Source: Welwitschia mirabilis (Eukaryota; Gnetophyta; Gnetopsida; Welwitschiales). Taken from it: a DNA stretch of 64,000 bases. Below, one piece after another: positions 33,119-44,130 of the stretch. Location of the stretch: NCBI GenBank assembly GCA_051453625.1, contig JBOZIK010000001.1:127304693-127368692 (forward strand), given 5' to 3'. Under the pieces are notes generated by a model. That model worked only from the letters and a program-made list of their open reading frames with translations, had not been told where the DNA came from and searched no databases. The position numbers were made by a program, and so were the translations under genes. Within the stretch, counting starts at the first letter, position 1. Every line of letters begins with the position of its first letter.

Positions 33119-33866
33119 AAATCTTTTATTTTTTCAATTTATGTTTGGTTTTCTCTCCTTTACCTTTCTTGTTAAAAAGGGGATATTTAGTTGTGCTTTT
33201 TTATTAAATTTCAGTTATATGCTCTTGATGAGCACTTATTTTTATTGTAATTCTTACATGTAAGAATTGTAATGTTTTACTCATAATGCAATTCACTTAT
33301 CTTTTTTAGCACAATCTTTGTATCATTTGGTATATCTCATTTGGTAGTGTGATATTATATGTGCTTTTTTTACAAAAGATTAAAATTGTTATAACATTTC
33401 AAAATATATCAAAATATTTGTATCATCTAAAAATAAGTATTTTTTATCACATTATGATTATTATTGTAACTTTTTAATTTCCAAATTATGCATAATTAAG
33501 CTGATTACATTCAAAAGCACAAAATATTATTTGTTCAAAATACCTTAACTTATCTCACACTTGGATTATTACTATGGCATAATGTTAGGAGAAGAAAATT
33601 TGATGTTTTTGGACACATATTTAAGGTTTATATTTCTTTGCCATTGATGTTAAAAAGGGAGAAAATGTAGTGTTTTAAAATATAAAAATAATTGCTTCAG
33701 AAATAATTTTTTATATATACCCTTTTTTTAATGTTGTTCATATGGCTTTGTGAAAGGGGGAGCTTTTATTATGATAATATGCTTTAAATTTATTTAGTGA
33801 AAGAGCTTAAATTTATTTGATCTTAAAATCACTTATTTGTTTACCATCAATATCAAAGGGGAATAT
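33119..33866 (+). other. Copia 3' non-coding region with multiple polypurine tracts
   Basis: Three purine tracts: 33651-33664 (TAAAAAGGGAGAAA), 33754-33763 (AAAGGGGGAG) and 33855-33863 next to LTR B. Repeated polypurine tracts in this place are known from Sireviruses. No ORF. Confidence 0.8.
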
Positions 33867-34929
33867 TGTTGGATTATATTCTACCAATTAATGTCAAACT
33901 AATGTCTCTTATATAGTAAATGTTGTATATTTTATGTAGAAGAGTTTGAGTTTTTACAAGTTAAAAAATAGAACTAAAATATGCACTAGAAAAAATAGAA
34001 CTAAAATATGCACTAGAAACCTGTTTAGTTGGTTCATCTTTCAGATGGATTAACCAAATCCTAAAGGAGTCAACCATACCTAAAGCTATCAAAGGAAAAT
34101 GGACTACATATAGAGGGGTCAACTGGATTCTAATGGGGCCGACCAGATCTATAACTTGGAGAATTAGTGTCCCTAAAATTAATGGTAAGGATTGACTAGA
34201 TTTTTATTGGATTGAGTGGATTTTAAGATCTAACAAGCAGTATTTTTAGATTGAGAGATAAGGGATCGACTGGATCTAGAATGGGATCAATCAAACTAGA
34301 GTCGATCAGACCTAGATGGAGTCGATCAGATATGGAGACATAAAAACCTGGGGCTATGGAATTTTTCTCTTAGGTAACCTGTGTAATTTACCATACCACA
34401 TTGGGTTGACTAGACTTTTATGGGGTTAACTAAATGACATGGAAAATAAATTTTTGTAAATGTTATGTATCTATTATTTAGCTATTAGGTAGCCATTTTC
34501 TAGCCATTTATAGTTGTTGGAGGCACAATTCAAATGTACTAAACTCTAATAGCCTTCCATTATAAATAGCTAAGCTATAGATAACTAAGAAATCTTTTGG
34601 AATCATTTTCATTTGACTAAATCATTTAGATCTGAAAGATCAAGCTGTGCATTAACATTGTTGTATCTTGGCTTTCACATTACTAACAAGAGGGGATTTA
34701 TCATTAGCATTCATACTGCATTCTTTGTGAGATCTAAAACTACATTAGTGTATTGTTATAGGATGAGAGGTCCATCTATTTTACTATTTTAGAATAAGTG
34801 ATATTTGTGTTATTGAGGAATCACCACATCACTATCTCTATTGCTAAAGGTTGATATTAAGCCTTAAAAATTCCATGTTAAAGGTTGAAACTAAGCCTTG
34901 AAAAATACATGCTATAGCTTGAGATTAAG
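33867..34929 (+). repeat. Copia LTR B, 3' part missing
   Basis: Starts TGTTGGATTATATTC directly after a polypurine tract. TATA box at 34560-34568 (TTATAAATA). A 31-bp tandem duplication (AATAGAACTAAAATATGCACT) lies at 33967-34017. It is cut within its 34-bp repeat array at 34929 by the minus-strand element. The missing ~300 bp were not found on the other side, which is obscured by a gap. Confidence 0.88.
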
Positions 34930-37064
34930 TGTTGCGGTGTGAATTTCTGCAATGTTTTACACCTTGATTTAAATCCTATTAATTACAAATAAGATATACA
35001 AATATAGCATGCTAGTATAATCAGAGTGATCCAAATGTCATAATTCTATCGAAGGCCAATAATATGGATAATAAAGAGTTGATTTCAAGAAAGAAATATG
35101 TAACCCTAATTTATTGAAATAAATTGTAATGCATGAAATTAAAATAATAATGTAAAACTAATCTATGAAATTGAAATAACGATGTAACTAATCTAATCAA
35201 GCTCAACCTTGATAAAGGCTATCCTCATAATCTATATAATTAAGAAAAGCTGTCACGAATCTTAAACAACATAAACTATGAGGGATAAGTTCCTGAAATT
35301 ATCGATAAAAAGGATAATTCATTTTAAAAAGGATAAAAAATATTTGTATCACAAAGTAGTCATTCCTTAATGGAGGATATGCCATCCAACACCAAGGTAA
35401 TATCTCTCTGGATTACAAGATGGTTCTATGGTCCTAAGATCTCCTATCACGAGAATATCAGGTACTATCAAAGATGATTACGGATCGAGGGGGAGACCTT
35501 TATTTATAGACAGAAAGAAAAAGAAAACTAATAGAAAAGTAAAGGAGAAACCCTAGATGACATGTAAAGTAAAGTCACAATAAAGAGAAAAAAACTCGGG
35601 AAAACATTCTGTAAAACTATGGGAAAACAATATCATCTCGATGGTCATCTGAATGAAGGAGGGGATGATGAGGATGGATAATTAGAACTCTAGTTCTGCT
35701 TTAGTTTATCTAGTTTTTAGACTGCATGTGAAGTGCTGTCGAGTAATTTTGGAGATGTCGTCCACTAGTGACATCTGAACGATGAGGTGGACAATGATGT
35801 TTAATAGGAATATCTTCAGTTCAACTAGAAGTTATCTCAAAAGAACTCTGTGTATTACTTAATTAGAGTTGTCGTCCTGACTGTTGTGTGGATGATGTTA
35901 TGGATGACAGTCTTTTCTACATCTTTTATCAGTGGGATTGCTTTCTCATCTGCAAAAATTATGATCCAAAATAGTACTTATCTATATCTATATGAAATAC
36001 TTATGAATTACTAATAATTGCATGTTTTCGTCTTGTGCTCCTTGATTCTCAATTGTCATAGGAACTAAGCATTTATCTATTAGTTCATCTACAAAACAAC
36101 TCAAAATACCCTATCAAATACACATGAGTTGGCATCGTAACATAATCCCTCACTTAGCCTTGTCAGTCCTTGACAAAACCCAGTGGTAAACCATGTGTAC
36201 AAGCCAACTTTTAGATAATAGAAACAACTAGGATATCTAAGAATAGTATCTAAAATATATATATCAGTAATGAACTGAATTTATGAAAATTTAAAAACAG
36301 AATAAAATACCTAGTAAAAATCAAAAGTATGTTATTCAGTGTTTCATCTGGATGATAATGAAGATGAAAAGCTCCTCAAAAGATTTCAGGGTCTGGAACT
36401 TATGATAGAAATCAGATTTTTTGCATGAATATTGATAATTAGATCCTCACTATGATAAACTGTCAAATAAAAAGATGATTATCATGTAAAAATCAAAGAA
36501 TTTTATTTTAGAAATATGCAAGCATGTCTTCTCATAATCAAAAAAATTTATATCAGAAACATGCAATACTGAAATTATATGTGTATCCTGCCCCCTACTT
36601 AAAATATGCAATGCATCCCGAATTGCCTAGATTAATAAAAATATAAATGCAAAAAATGACTGAAATAAAAACTACTAAATATAAAAAGTCCTAAGAAAAG
36701 AAAGGAAAAAATATGGGAATGACAGAAAAATAGTAGACATAAAAATAGAAGAAAAGTAGAGAATAAATAGACACAAGGAATAAGAAGAAGGGTATCTACC
36801 TATGCTAAGTACTAACATAGCAAACTCCAAAGGAAAACATCATAACATTACCTAAGTAAAGATGCATAAAAAAATGTATTAACTTGATAAAGTTCATGTG
36901 AAAGGGTAGTGGTTATGGCAATATCCAAGGTTTCAAGTGTGTAGAATAATGAAGGTCAAAATCAAAAGGTACTTAGAAATGGACTCATCTATTTCAATCT
37001 ACAAACTCACCAAAATCTCAAAAAGTAAAATGATCGAGTGGGAATACTAAAAAGTTGTATTTCT

Positions 37065-37164
37065 NNNNNNNNNNNNNNNNNNNNNNNNNNNNNNNNNNNN
37101 NNNNNNNNNNNNNNNNNNNNNNNNNNNNNNNNNNNNNNNNNNNNNNNNNNNNNNNNNNNNNNNN
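37065..37164. other. Assembly gap (100 N) with duplicated flanks
   Basis: The ~75 bp before the gap (from 36990) are repeated after it with a single visible difference. Confidence 0.97.
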
Positions 37165-37410
37165 TATTTCAATCTACAAACTCACCAAAATCTCCAAAAG
37201 TAAAATGATCGAGTGGGAATACTAAAAAGTTGTATTTCTTTTGCCATGATGAGGGGAATGCAACCACCATCAGAGGAGTAAGGACCCGTGAAGCATGACC
37301 AACTGACCCCCTAGTGGAGTTCCCACAGCTACCATATTACACTGCTAAAGGCTCCTTTCAAAAATATTTTCCTGTACTTGTGGTAGGACATCATGATTTT
37401 CACTTTTCTT

Positions 37411-37510
37411 NNNNNNNNNNNNNNNNNNNNNNNNNNNNNNNNNNNNNNNNNNNNNNNNNNNNNNNNNNNNNNNNNNNNNNNNNNNNNNNNNNNNNNNNNN
37501 NNNNNNNNNN
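37411..37510. other. Assembly gap (100 N) with duplicated flanks
   Basis: CAAAAATATTTTCCTGTACT and the following ~30 bp occur at both 37359 and 37511, with one difference. Confidence 0.97.
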
Positions 37511-37778
37511 CAAAAATATTTTCCTGTACTTGTGGTAGGACATCATGCTTTTCACTTTTCTTTCTTTTTTTTTCTTTCTCTCTCTTTTTTTTTGACAAAT
37601 AAATGATAATTTCCACAAGATCACACACTTAAGAAGACTAAGATAAATAAGTAAAGTAAAAGACAAAAAAATATACTCCTTGATAACTTAAGATTTAACC
37701 ACCATTGAAAAAAACAACACAAGAAACAAGGTATCTTCCTATAATTACAGTCCATAGACATGGGAATGTCTCAAGATT

Positions 37779-37878
37779 NNNNNNNNNNNNNNNNNNNNNN
37801 NNNNNNNNNNNNNNNNNNNNNNNNNNNNNNNNNNNNNNNNNNNNNNNNNNNNNNNNNNNNNNNNNNNNNNNNNNNNNN
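37779..37878. other. Assembly gap (100 N) at an element junction
   Basis: Left of it is the minus-strand gypsy-type element. Right of it is copia 3' region equivalent to 33307 onward. The real junction is hidden. Confidence 0.97.
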
Positions 37879-38673
37879 TTTTAGCACAATCTTTGTATCA
37901 TTTAGTATATTTCATTTAGTAGTATGATATTATATGTGCTTATCTTGTAAAAGCTTAAAATTATTATAATATTTTAAAATAAACCAAAATATTTATGTCA
38001 TCTAATTAAATAAATATTCTTAATCATATTATGATTATCATTTTAACTTCTTAATTTCTAAATTATGCATAATTAAATTGGTTAATTCAAAAGCATAAAA
38101 TATTATTTGTTCAAAATACCTTAACTTGTCTCACACTTGGATTATTCTTATGGCATAATGTTAGGAGGAGAAAATTTGATATTTCTAGACACATATTTGA
38201 AGTTTGTTTTTCTTGGCCATTAATGTCAAAGGGGGAGAAAATTTAGCATTTTCAAACATAAAAATGATTGCTTCAGAAATATTCTTTTTATATACATCCT
38301 TTANNNNNNNNNNNNNNNNNNNNNNNNNNNNNNNNNNNNNNNNNNNNNNNNNNNNNNNNNNNNNNNNNNNNNNNNNNNNNNNNNNNNNNNNNNNNNNNNN
38401 NNNTCTGGACACATATTTAAGGTTTATAATTCTTTTTCATTGATGTTAAAGGGGCAGAAAATGTAGTATTTTCAAACATTTACATTAACTAAAAATGGTT
38501 TGCTTTAGAAATATTTTTTATATATACCATTTACTTAATGTTGTTTATATGGCTTTGTGAAAGGGGGAGTTCTTATTATGATAATTTGCTTTAAATATGT
38601 TTGGTGAAAAAGATTAAATTTGTTTAATCTTGAAATCACTTATTTGTTTGCCCTCAATATCAAAGGGGGAGAT
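37879..38673 (+). other. Second copy of the copia 3' region, with gap 38304-38403
   Basis: Homologous to 33307-33866. Polypurine tracts are at 38228-38240, ~38448, 38560-38569 and 38662-38672, the last abutting LTR C. The ~130 bp before the 100-N gap are repeated after it (TCTRGACACATATTTRARGTT), so the assembly here may contain a false duplication. Confidence 0.8.
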
Positions 38674-40061
38674 TGTTAGATTATATTTTATCAATTGATG
38701 TTAGACTAATATCTCTTGTATAGTAAATGTTGTATATTTTGTGCAGAAGAGTTTGAGTTTTTGCAGGTTAAAAGATGGAACTAAAATATGCATCAGAAAC
38801 CTGTTTAGTTAGTTCACCCTCTAGAAGGGTCAACTAGATCCTAAAGGAGTTGACCACACCTAAAGTTATCAAAGAAAAATGGACTGCATCCAGAGGAATC
38901 AACTAGATTTTAATGGGGTTGATTAGACCCATAACTTGAAGAATCAATGTTCCTGAACTAAATGGTAAGGGGTTGACTAGATTTTTAGGGCGTCATTGGA
39001 TTTGAGGATCTATTCCTAGTCCAAGAAATAAGGGGTCAATTAGATCTAGGATGGGATTGCCCAAACTGGGATTGATCAGACCTAGATGAGGTCAACCGGA
39101 CATGGAGATGTAAAGACCTGAGGTGACCAAATTTTTCTCTCAGGTGACCTGTGTAATGCACGGCACCACATTAGGTCGATCAGACTTTTATGGGGTCAAC
39201 TAGAAAGTATAGAAAATAAATTTTTATAAATGTTATATATCCGTTATCTAGCCATTAAGTAGCTATTTTCTAGCCATTTATAGCCGTTGGAGGTGCAATT
39301 TAAATATACTAAACCCTAATAGCCTTCTATTATAAATACTTAAGCTATAGATGACCAAAAAATATTTTGAAACTATTATCATTTGGCTAAATCATTTGGA
39401 TCTAAAAGATTAAGCTATGCATTGACATTGTTGTATCTTGACTTCCACATTGTTAACAGGAGGGGATCTACCATTGGCATTCATACTTCCTTCTTTGTGA
39501 GATTTAAAACTACATTGCTATATTATTATAGGAGGAGAGCTCCATCTATTGAACTATTTCAGAATGAGTGATATTTATGCTATTGAGGCATCACCACATC
39601 ACTATCTCTATTGCTAAAGGTTGAGACTATGCCTTAAAAAAATTTGTATTAAAGGTTAAGACTAAGCCTTGAAAAGTCTGTGCTATATGTTGAGACTAAG
39701 CTTTGAAAAGTATGTTGTAAAGGTTGAGACTTATCCTAGAAAAGTCCACTTGTAAAGATTACAGGTGAATCTAGAACACCTAGCGGAGTAACAAACATTT
39801 GAGATCTAGCTTAGGAAAAGCTGATTATTGAGAGTGGAATAGGGGAGTTATTGAAGCACTATAAAATCTAGCTTACATCAAATTAGTAGTTTATGCTTTC
39901 TATTTTTAATTCTTTACTTTCAGTTTCTTATTATTTTGTGCACATCCTAGATTAATTTATTTTCATATACAAGTTGTATTTCAATTAGATTTATTTTAGA
40001 TTAATTATTGAGTTTGTAAAAGAACCTATTCATCCCCTCTTTAGTGTTCTCAATCCTATCA
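38674..40061 (+). repeat. Copia LTR C (3' LTR)
   Basis: Starts TGTTAGATTATATT after a polypurine tract and ends CAATCCTATCA, followed by the target duplication GAGAA. About eleven GGGGTCAACTAGAT-like motifs lie at 38830-39215. TATA box at 39330-39338. Tandem ~34-bp units at 39610-39770. Confidence 0.9.
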
Positions 40062-40949
40062 GAGAATACTTCTTAAATGTCTATCTAGATTAGATAAAGT
40101 TTTTCATGATTTGTTTGGGTTAACTATGGTTTTAGAAACTAGAGGAATACATAAGTGAATGCTTAGAAGGTATTTGAAATAGGTTTGAATCCCAAATCAT
40201 TGTTAAAGAATCAAAAAATAAGTTAAGATTTGGGTTAAAAATTCAAATTTTCTAGAATTTTCTTATCTTCAAAGGAAGCTTACAATCTCAAAAGGTTCAA
40301 AGAATTCACAAAAGGATCTGATTCAAGTTATAGAGTGTTCAACGTAGGATGGTTAACACACCAATTAGAAAAGGTGATGAAACCATTTTACATGAGTAAA
40401 ATAGTTCAAAAAAAAACATAGAGGATTCAATTAATTAGTATAATAGAGTTTGAATTAGCGGAAGTGAGAAAAATTTAATAGAATCCTGAAACAATTATAT
40501 CTTAAAAATTTGTAACTTTGAAGAACAAATCTCATGTCTTAATTTTTTCATAAGTTTTTAAAGAGGATTTATAGAAGGAAAAAAATTTATAGAAATAAAA
40601 ATTATAGAATTATATAAAAAATAAAAAAGATAAAATAAATTATTAGAGTTTAATTTGATTTTAGTTCACTTCTTAGATTTGATTACACCTTCATGAAACT
40701 CATTAGACTTAAAAAACAAAATATTAGATATAACCAAACTTAATAATTTAGACTAGTTTGAGTTTTACTAAAAAGGGATGAATACCCATCACTCTAATTA
40801 AAAAAACACACATAAAACAAAAAGAAAAAAAACCAGTTCAGGTATCACTAGAAATGGAGTAGTACCCGCTAATGAAAAAATGAAAACTAATTAAAAAAAT
40901 TGCAAGAAGAAAATTATGCACTCTTGAAAAAATTAATGTGCCAATATAA
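40062..40949 (-). other. 5' internal region of the minus-strand element
   Basis: Interior between the primer-binding site and the copia insertion. AT-rich with many stops; no domain recognised. Confidence 0.5.
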
Positions 40950-40966
40950 CCCTAGCAGTGGTGCTA
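40950..40966 (-). other. Degenerate tRNA-Asp-type primer-binding site
   Basis: On the minus strand TAGCACCACTGCTAGGG lies three bases inside the LTR. The usual Athila/Tat primer site is TGGCGCCGTTGCCGGGG. All six differences are transitions, as deamination would give. Confidence 0.7.
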
Positions 40967-40969
40967 AAA

Positions 40970-41999
40970 TATAATTATGATTTATAGTAATTCAGATTTA
41001 TTTGTGTATATACTTAGAATTATTCTTTCATAAGAATATATGAGGTAACTTTCATAAAAGATACAAGATTAATTCTACTTGAAATGAAAATCACAAAAAA
41101 GAAAAAAAAATCTTAAAGTTTAGATTAAAATGATTTTTAATTGATAACATGTAGAAATGGAAATGCTCCAAAGGTCTACTTGATTTATCCAATACTTAAC
41201 CCTTATCCAACGGTTTCTATATCCTAAAATTAATAATCAAATAAGCTCTACTAATAAATTACCAATGCTAAATAAATTATGTAATAAAAACAAAAGGAAG
41301 AAACCTATTTAAGAACTAGTTCTACCTAAATAATGCTAATGTCAAATGATTGTGCAATAATAATAAAAGAATTTAAAATAGTTCTAGAAATGGTCCTACC
41401 TAAATATTGATACTATCAAATGACTTTATGCATTAATAATGAAAGGGTTTAAAATAATTATTTGTTCAAAATTAAAAGAGATACACATTACATCAATTTG
41501 AAAAAGAGAGGAAAAAGAACTTCTCAAATAGCCTTGGATCATTCCACCTCCAAGAAAGAGTATCAGAGCACCATAATATCCTAGCCTTTAAGTCTTTCCC
41601 ATGTTAAGCTAATCAAAATATGTTAATAATAAGGGCTCAAGACCCTTTTATGGATGAGAAAAGTCTTAAAGTCTAAATCATAATTACGTTAGATGGTAGT
41701 TACATAAGGGGAATTACTTAAGAGTAGTTACATAAGGATAGAGTCATAAATATGTTGTCATGTAGTCATAAGAAAATATTCTTTATCTCTTTATGTAAAC
41801 ATGGTTACAATATTTTCTTTGACTATTGATGATGCTACTAACACATGCATGTCATGTATCTTCTTTGTAATCATCCTTATGTTCCACATGTCATTGTGAT
41901 ATGCAATGCTTGTACTTCCATCATGTATCATCAAAGTTTAAGGTTTACTCTAGATTAAATTCTAACTTAGTCCATAAGAGCAATGATTAGGCCACAACA
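40970..41999 (-). repeat. 5' LTR of the minus-strand element
   Basis: Partner of the LTR at 17097-18123. Minus-strand start is TGTTGTGGCCTAATC. Flanked on the right by TATCA. Confidence 0.85.
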
Positions 42000-42004
42000 T
42001 ATCA

Positions 42005-43030
42005 ATGATTCATCATAGCAATTCATTTCAATCCTATTGATGAATTCCCAAAAGAATAACTAATATATTATTTTTATAGTGAATTAAATAGGGAAACTAA
42101 ACAACTTGTAGATTTTTTATGTGATGGAAACTTGATGAATTTAGATTTAGAAAATGCATATACGTTATTGGAAGATCTTGTGAAAATTAGTCAAACTTGG
42201 CATAAATTAACTTTTTAAGAAAATTAAACTATAGGTTAAATGATAAATGACTTAAAAGATGTAAAACATGATAAGAAGGAAGATCAAAATAATTTAACAA
42301 ATGTGATTAAGGATTTCACTACTTCTTTGGAGAAATACACTCAAGAGATTATAGATGTAAAAGTAGCAAATGAAAAAATTATGACATCAACATGTAACAT
42401 ATGCAAGATAACTCTTATGTAACAAAATATTGTTCCTTGTTACCAACATGTAAAGAAAAAATACTTGAAGAAGGATGTGTATTTACCCAAAGGCCTTCAA
42501 ATTTTCAAAACCAAATGTAGTATCAACAGGGAATGAGTGGGAAAAATAATTTNNNNNNNNNNNNNNNNNNNNNNNNNNNNNNNNNNNNNNNNNNNNNNNN
42601 NNNNNNNNNNNNNNNNNNNNNNNNNNNNNNNNNNNNNNNNNNNNNNNNNNNNNNNNNNNNNNNNNNNNNNNNNNNNNNNNNNNNNNNNNNNNNNNNNNNN
42701 NNNNNNNNNNNNNNNNNNNNNNNNNNNNNNNNNNNNNNNNNNNNNNNNNNNNNNNNNNNNNNNNNNNNNNNNNNNNNNNNNNNNNNNNNNNNNNNNNNNN
42801 NNNNNNNNNNNNNNNNNNNNNNNNNNNNNNNNNNNNNNNNNNNNNNNNNNNNNNNNNNNNNNNNNNNNNNNNNNNNNNNNNNNNNNNNNNNNNNNTTTTG
42901 ATAATATATTTAATAATTCAAACTTTCAACTAAATAACTTTCAAATAAGGTCCTCAAATTCTTAATAAAATCAAAATGACCTAATGGAAGAGTTAAGAAG
43001 AACCAACACAACTATTAAAAATTAAATTAA
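42005..43030 (+). pseudogene. Athila-like gypsy gag fragment
   Basis: The block ETKQLVDFLCDGNLMNLDLE followed by NAYTLLEDLVKISQTWHKL (42085-42215) matches the end of the retrotransposon gag domain of Athila-type elements. It is followed by a Lys/Asn-rich linker, a 343-N gap (42553-42895) and an Asn/Gln-rich segment. The N-terminal part should lie left of 17092 but was not recognised. Confidence 0.75.
42553..42895. other. Assembly gap (343 N)
   Basis: Run of N within the gag region; open frames through it are artefacts. Confidence 0.99.
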
Positions 43031-43052
43031 GAACATTGAAAATTTAGTTAAT

Positions 43053-44130
43053 GTGTTTCAACAAATAATGTTAGCTTTTCAAAGACCACAAAGATCTCTT
43101 GTAACTCAAATTTTTCCAAATCCAAATGAAGTAAAAAGAGATTGTAAAATATGTGATACAATACCACATATTTACAAGACTTCAACTTTCCAAAATGATA
43201 AAGAAACTAAGGAAGAGAATGATATCGAGATGTTAAAAACATATACTTTCCTTTCAACTTTATATGAACCTTCATGAAAAAATAAAAGAAAAAGACAAGC
43301 TACTTCTTAGCCTAATACAAATCCCACTTCTAATGAGCACTTAACATAAGATGATAATAACAACTCTTCCATTTTCAAACTTTTTCAAGAAAATCCTAAG
43401 TATGCTAAGTTGTGGGAAGACCTATTTAGAAGAAAATAAAAATGTACTATCCCTAGTAGAGTCTTCTTTGCTTAATCTATTTTCAACTGAGTCATGTCAA
43501 AAGCATCTAAATTTAAAGATATTTGGGAAGCAATAGTAAGTGTTACTTTAAAAGGACATAAGATGACCAAAAAAGCTTTAATTGACATAAGAGAAAGTGT
43601 AAACATCATACCTCTTCACATTTGTAAAAGACTTCGGTTAGAGAAAATAATTCAACCAATACAAATCACATTAGAATTGGTAAATATATCAATCAGAAAA
43701 CCTATGGGGATTATTACAAACTTAGTTATATAAATAGAAGAAGAATACCACCTCATAGATGTGCTTTTAATTTAAGCATAACATGATGAAAGTTAACCAC
43801 TAATTTTAGGAAGAGCCTTTTGTACAATTACCCATTGCATCATAGACACATGAACTAGATTAATGAAATGTCACATTGATAATAACAGATAGAGTATTAG
43901 AGTTTTTAATGCTATATAACAATATATAGGTGATGAAGAAAATATAGAAAAAAGAGCTAAACCAACTTTATTTTTATAACATCACTGAGTTGAATAGAGA
44001 TTAAGAATGCTATAAGAATTAATTTTGCATAATAATCCAACAAAAATAAATAGTTCTAATCACGAGGATGAAGAGTGAAGTATATTAATAGAAAAGAAAT
44101 CCTATGTATGAACCTAATTTAAAAATTCTC
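43053..44130 (+). pseudogene. Athila-like gypsy gag-protease linker and aspartic protease
   Basis: Protease blocks: KKALIDIRESVNIIPLHICK (family ALCDLGASVNLMPLSI) at 43570-43630, then ISIRKPMGIITNLVI, PLILGRAF at 43795 and CIIDT. The catalytic Asp is kept but the following LGAS is IRES, and stops lie at 43733, 43774 and 43855. Similarity fades at about 44130 (EDEE..LIEKKSYV), where another element begins. Confidence 0.78.

Larger units (their letters stand above)
34930..37778 (-). mobile_element. Minus-strand gypsy-type LTR element, 3' part
   Basis: The LTR is complement(34930..36142): on the minus strand TGTTACGATG ... ACCGCAACA, ends mutually complementary, with TATA (TCTATAAATA) at 35501-35510. 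The polypurine-like run GGCTAAGTGAGGGATTA lies at 36143-36160, so this is the 3' LTR. The interior from 36143 to the gap at 37779 is non-coding. Three stretches (36143 onward and around 37240-37360) match, in reverse orientation, the element at 45.6-49.8 kb. The 5' half is not seen. It lacks a recognisable pol, so lineage is uncertain. Confidence 0.75.
26515..40061 (+). mobile_element. Sirevirus-like Ty1/copia retrotransposon, three LTRs
   Basis: The outer LTRs (26515-27884 and 38674-40061) are flanked by the same 5 bp, GAGAA (26510-26514 and 40062-40066), which marks one insertion event. A third LTR (33867-34929) of the same family and orientation stands in the middle. Contents: tRNA-iMet primer site, two diverged gag copies, no recognisable integrase or RT, an extra ORF, and a tail with several AAAGGGGGAG tracts before each 3'-type LTR. 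The coiled coil after the gag zinc knuckle and the multiple polypurine tracts are known hallmarks of the Sirevirus lineage. A minus-strand gypsy-type element interrupts the middle LTR. Confidence 0.85.
17097..41999 (-). mobile_element. Minus-strand LTR retrotransposon hosting nested insertions
   Basis: Two same-orientation ~1.03-kb LTRs (17097 to ~18123 and 40970-41999) bound this unit. The 5-bp sequence TATCA stands just outside both ends (17092-17096 and 42000-42004), as expected for a single insertion. The minus-strand LTR begins TGTTGTGGCC and ends CATGATCACA, which has decayed to CATAATTATA in the right copy. A degenerate tRNA-Asp-type primer-binding site next to the right LTR fixes the orientation. 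After removing the nested elements, only about 4.4 kb of its own interior remains (18124-19954, 24882-26514, 40062-40969). No pol domain was recognised in it. Lineage uncertain; the primer-site type is common in Athila/Tat gypsy elements. Confidence 0.8.
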
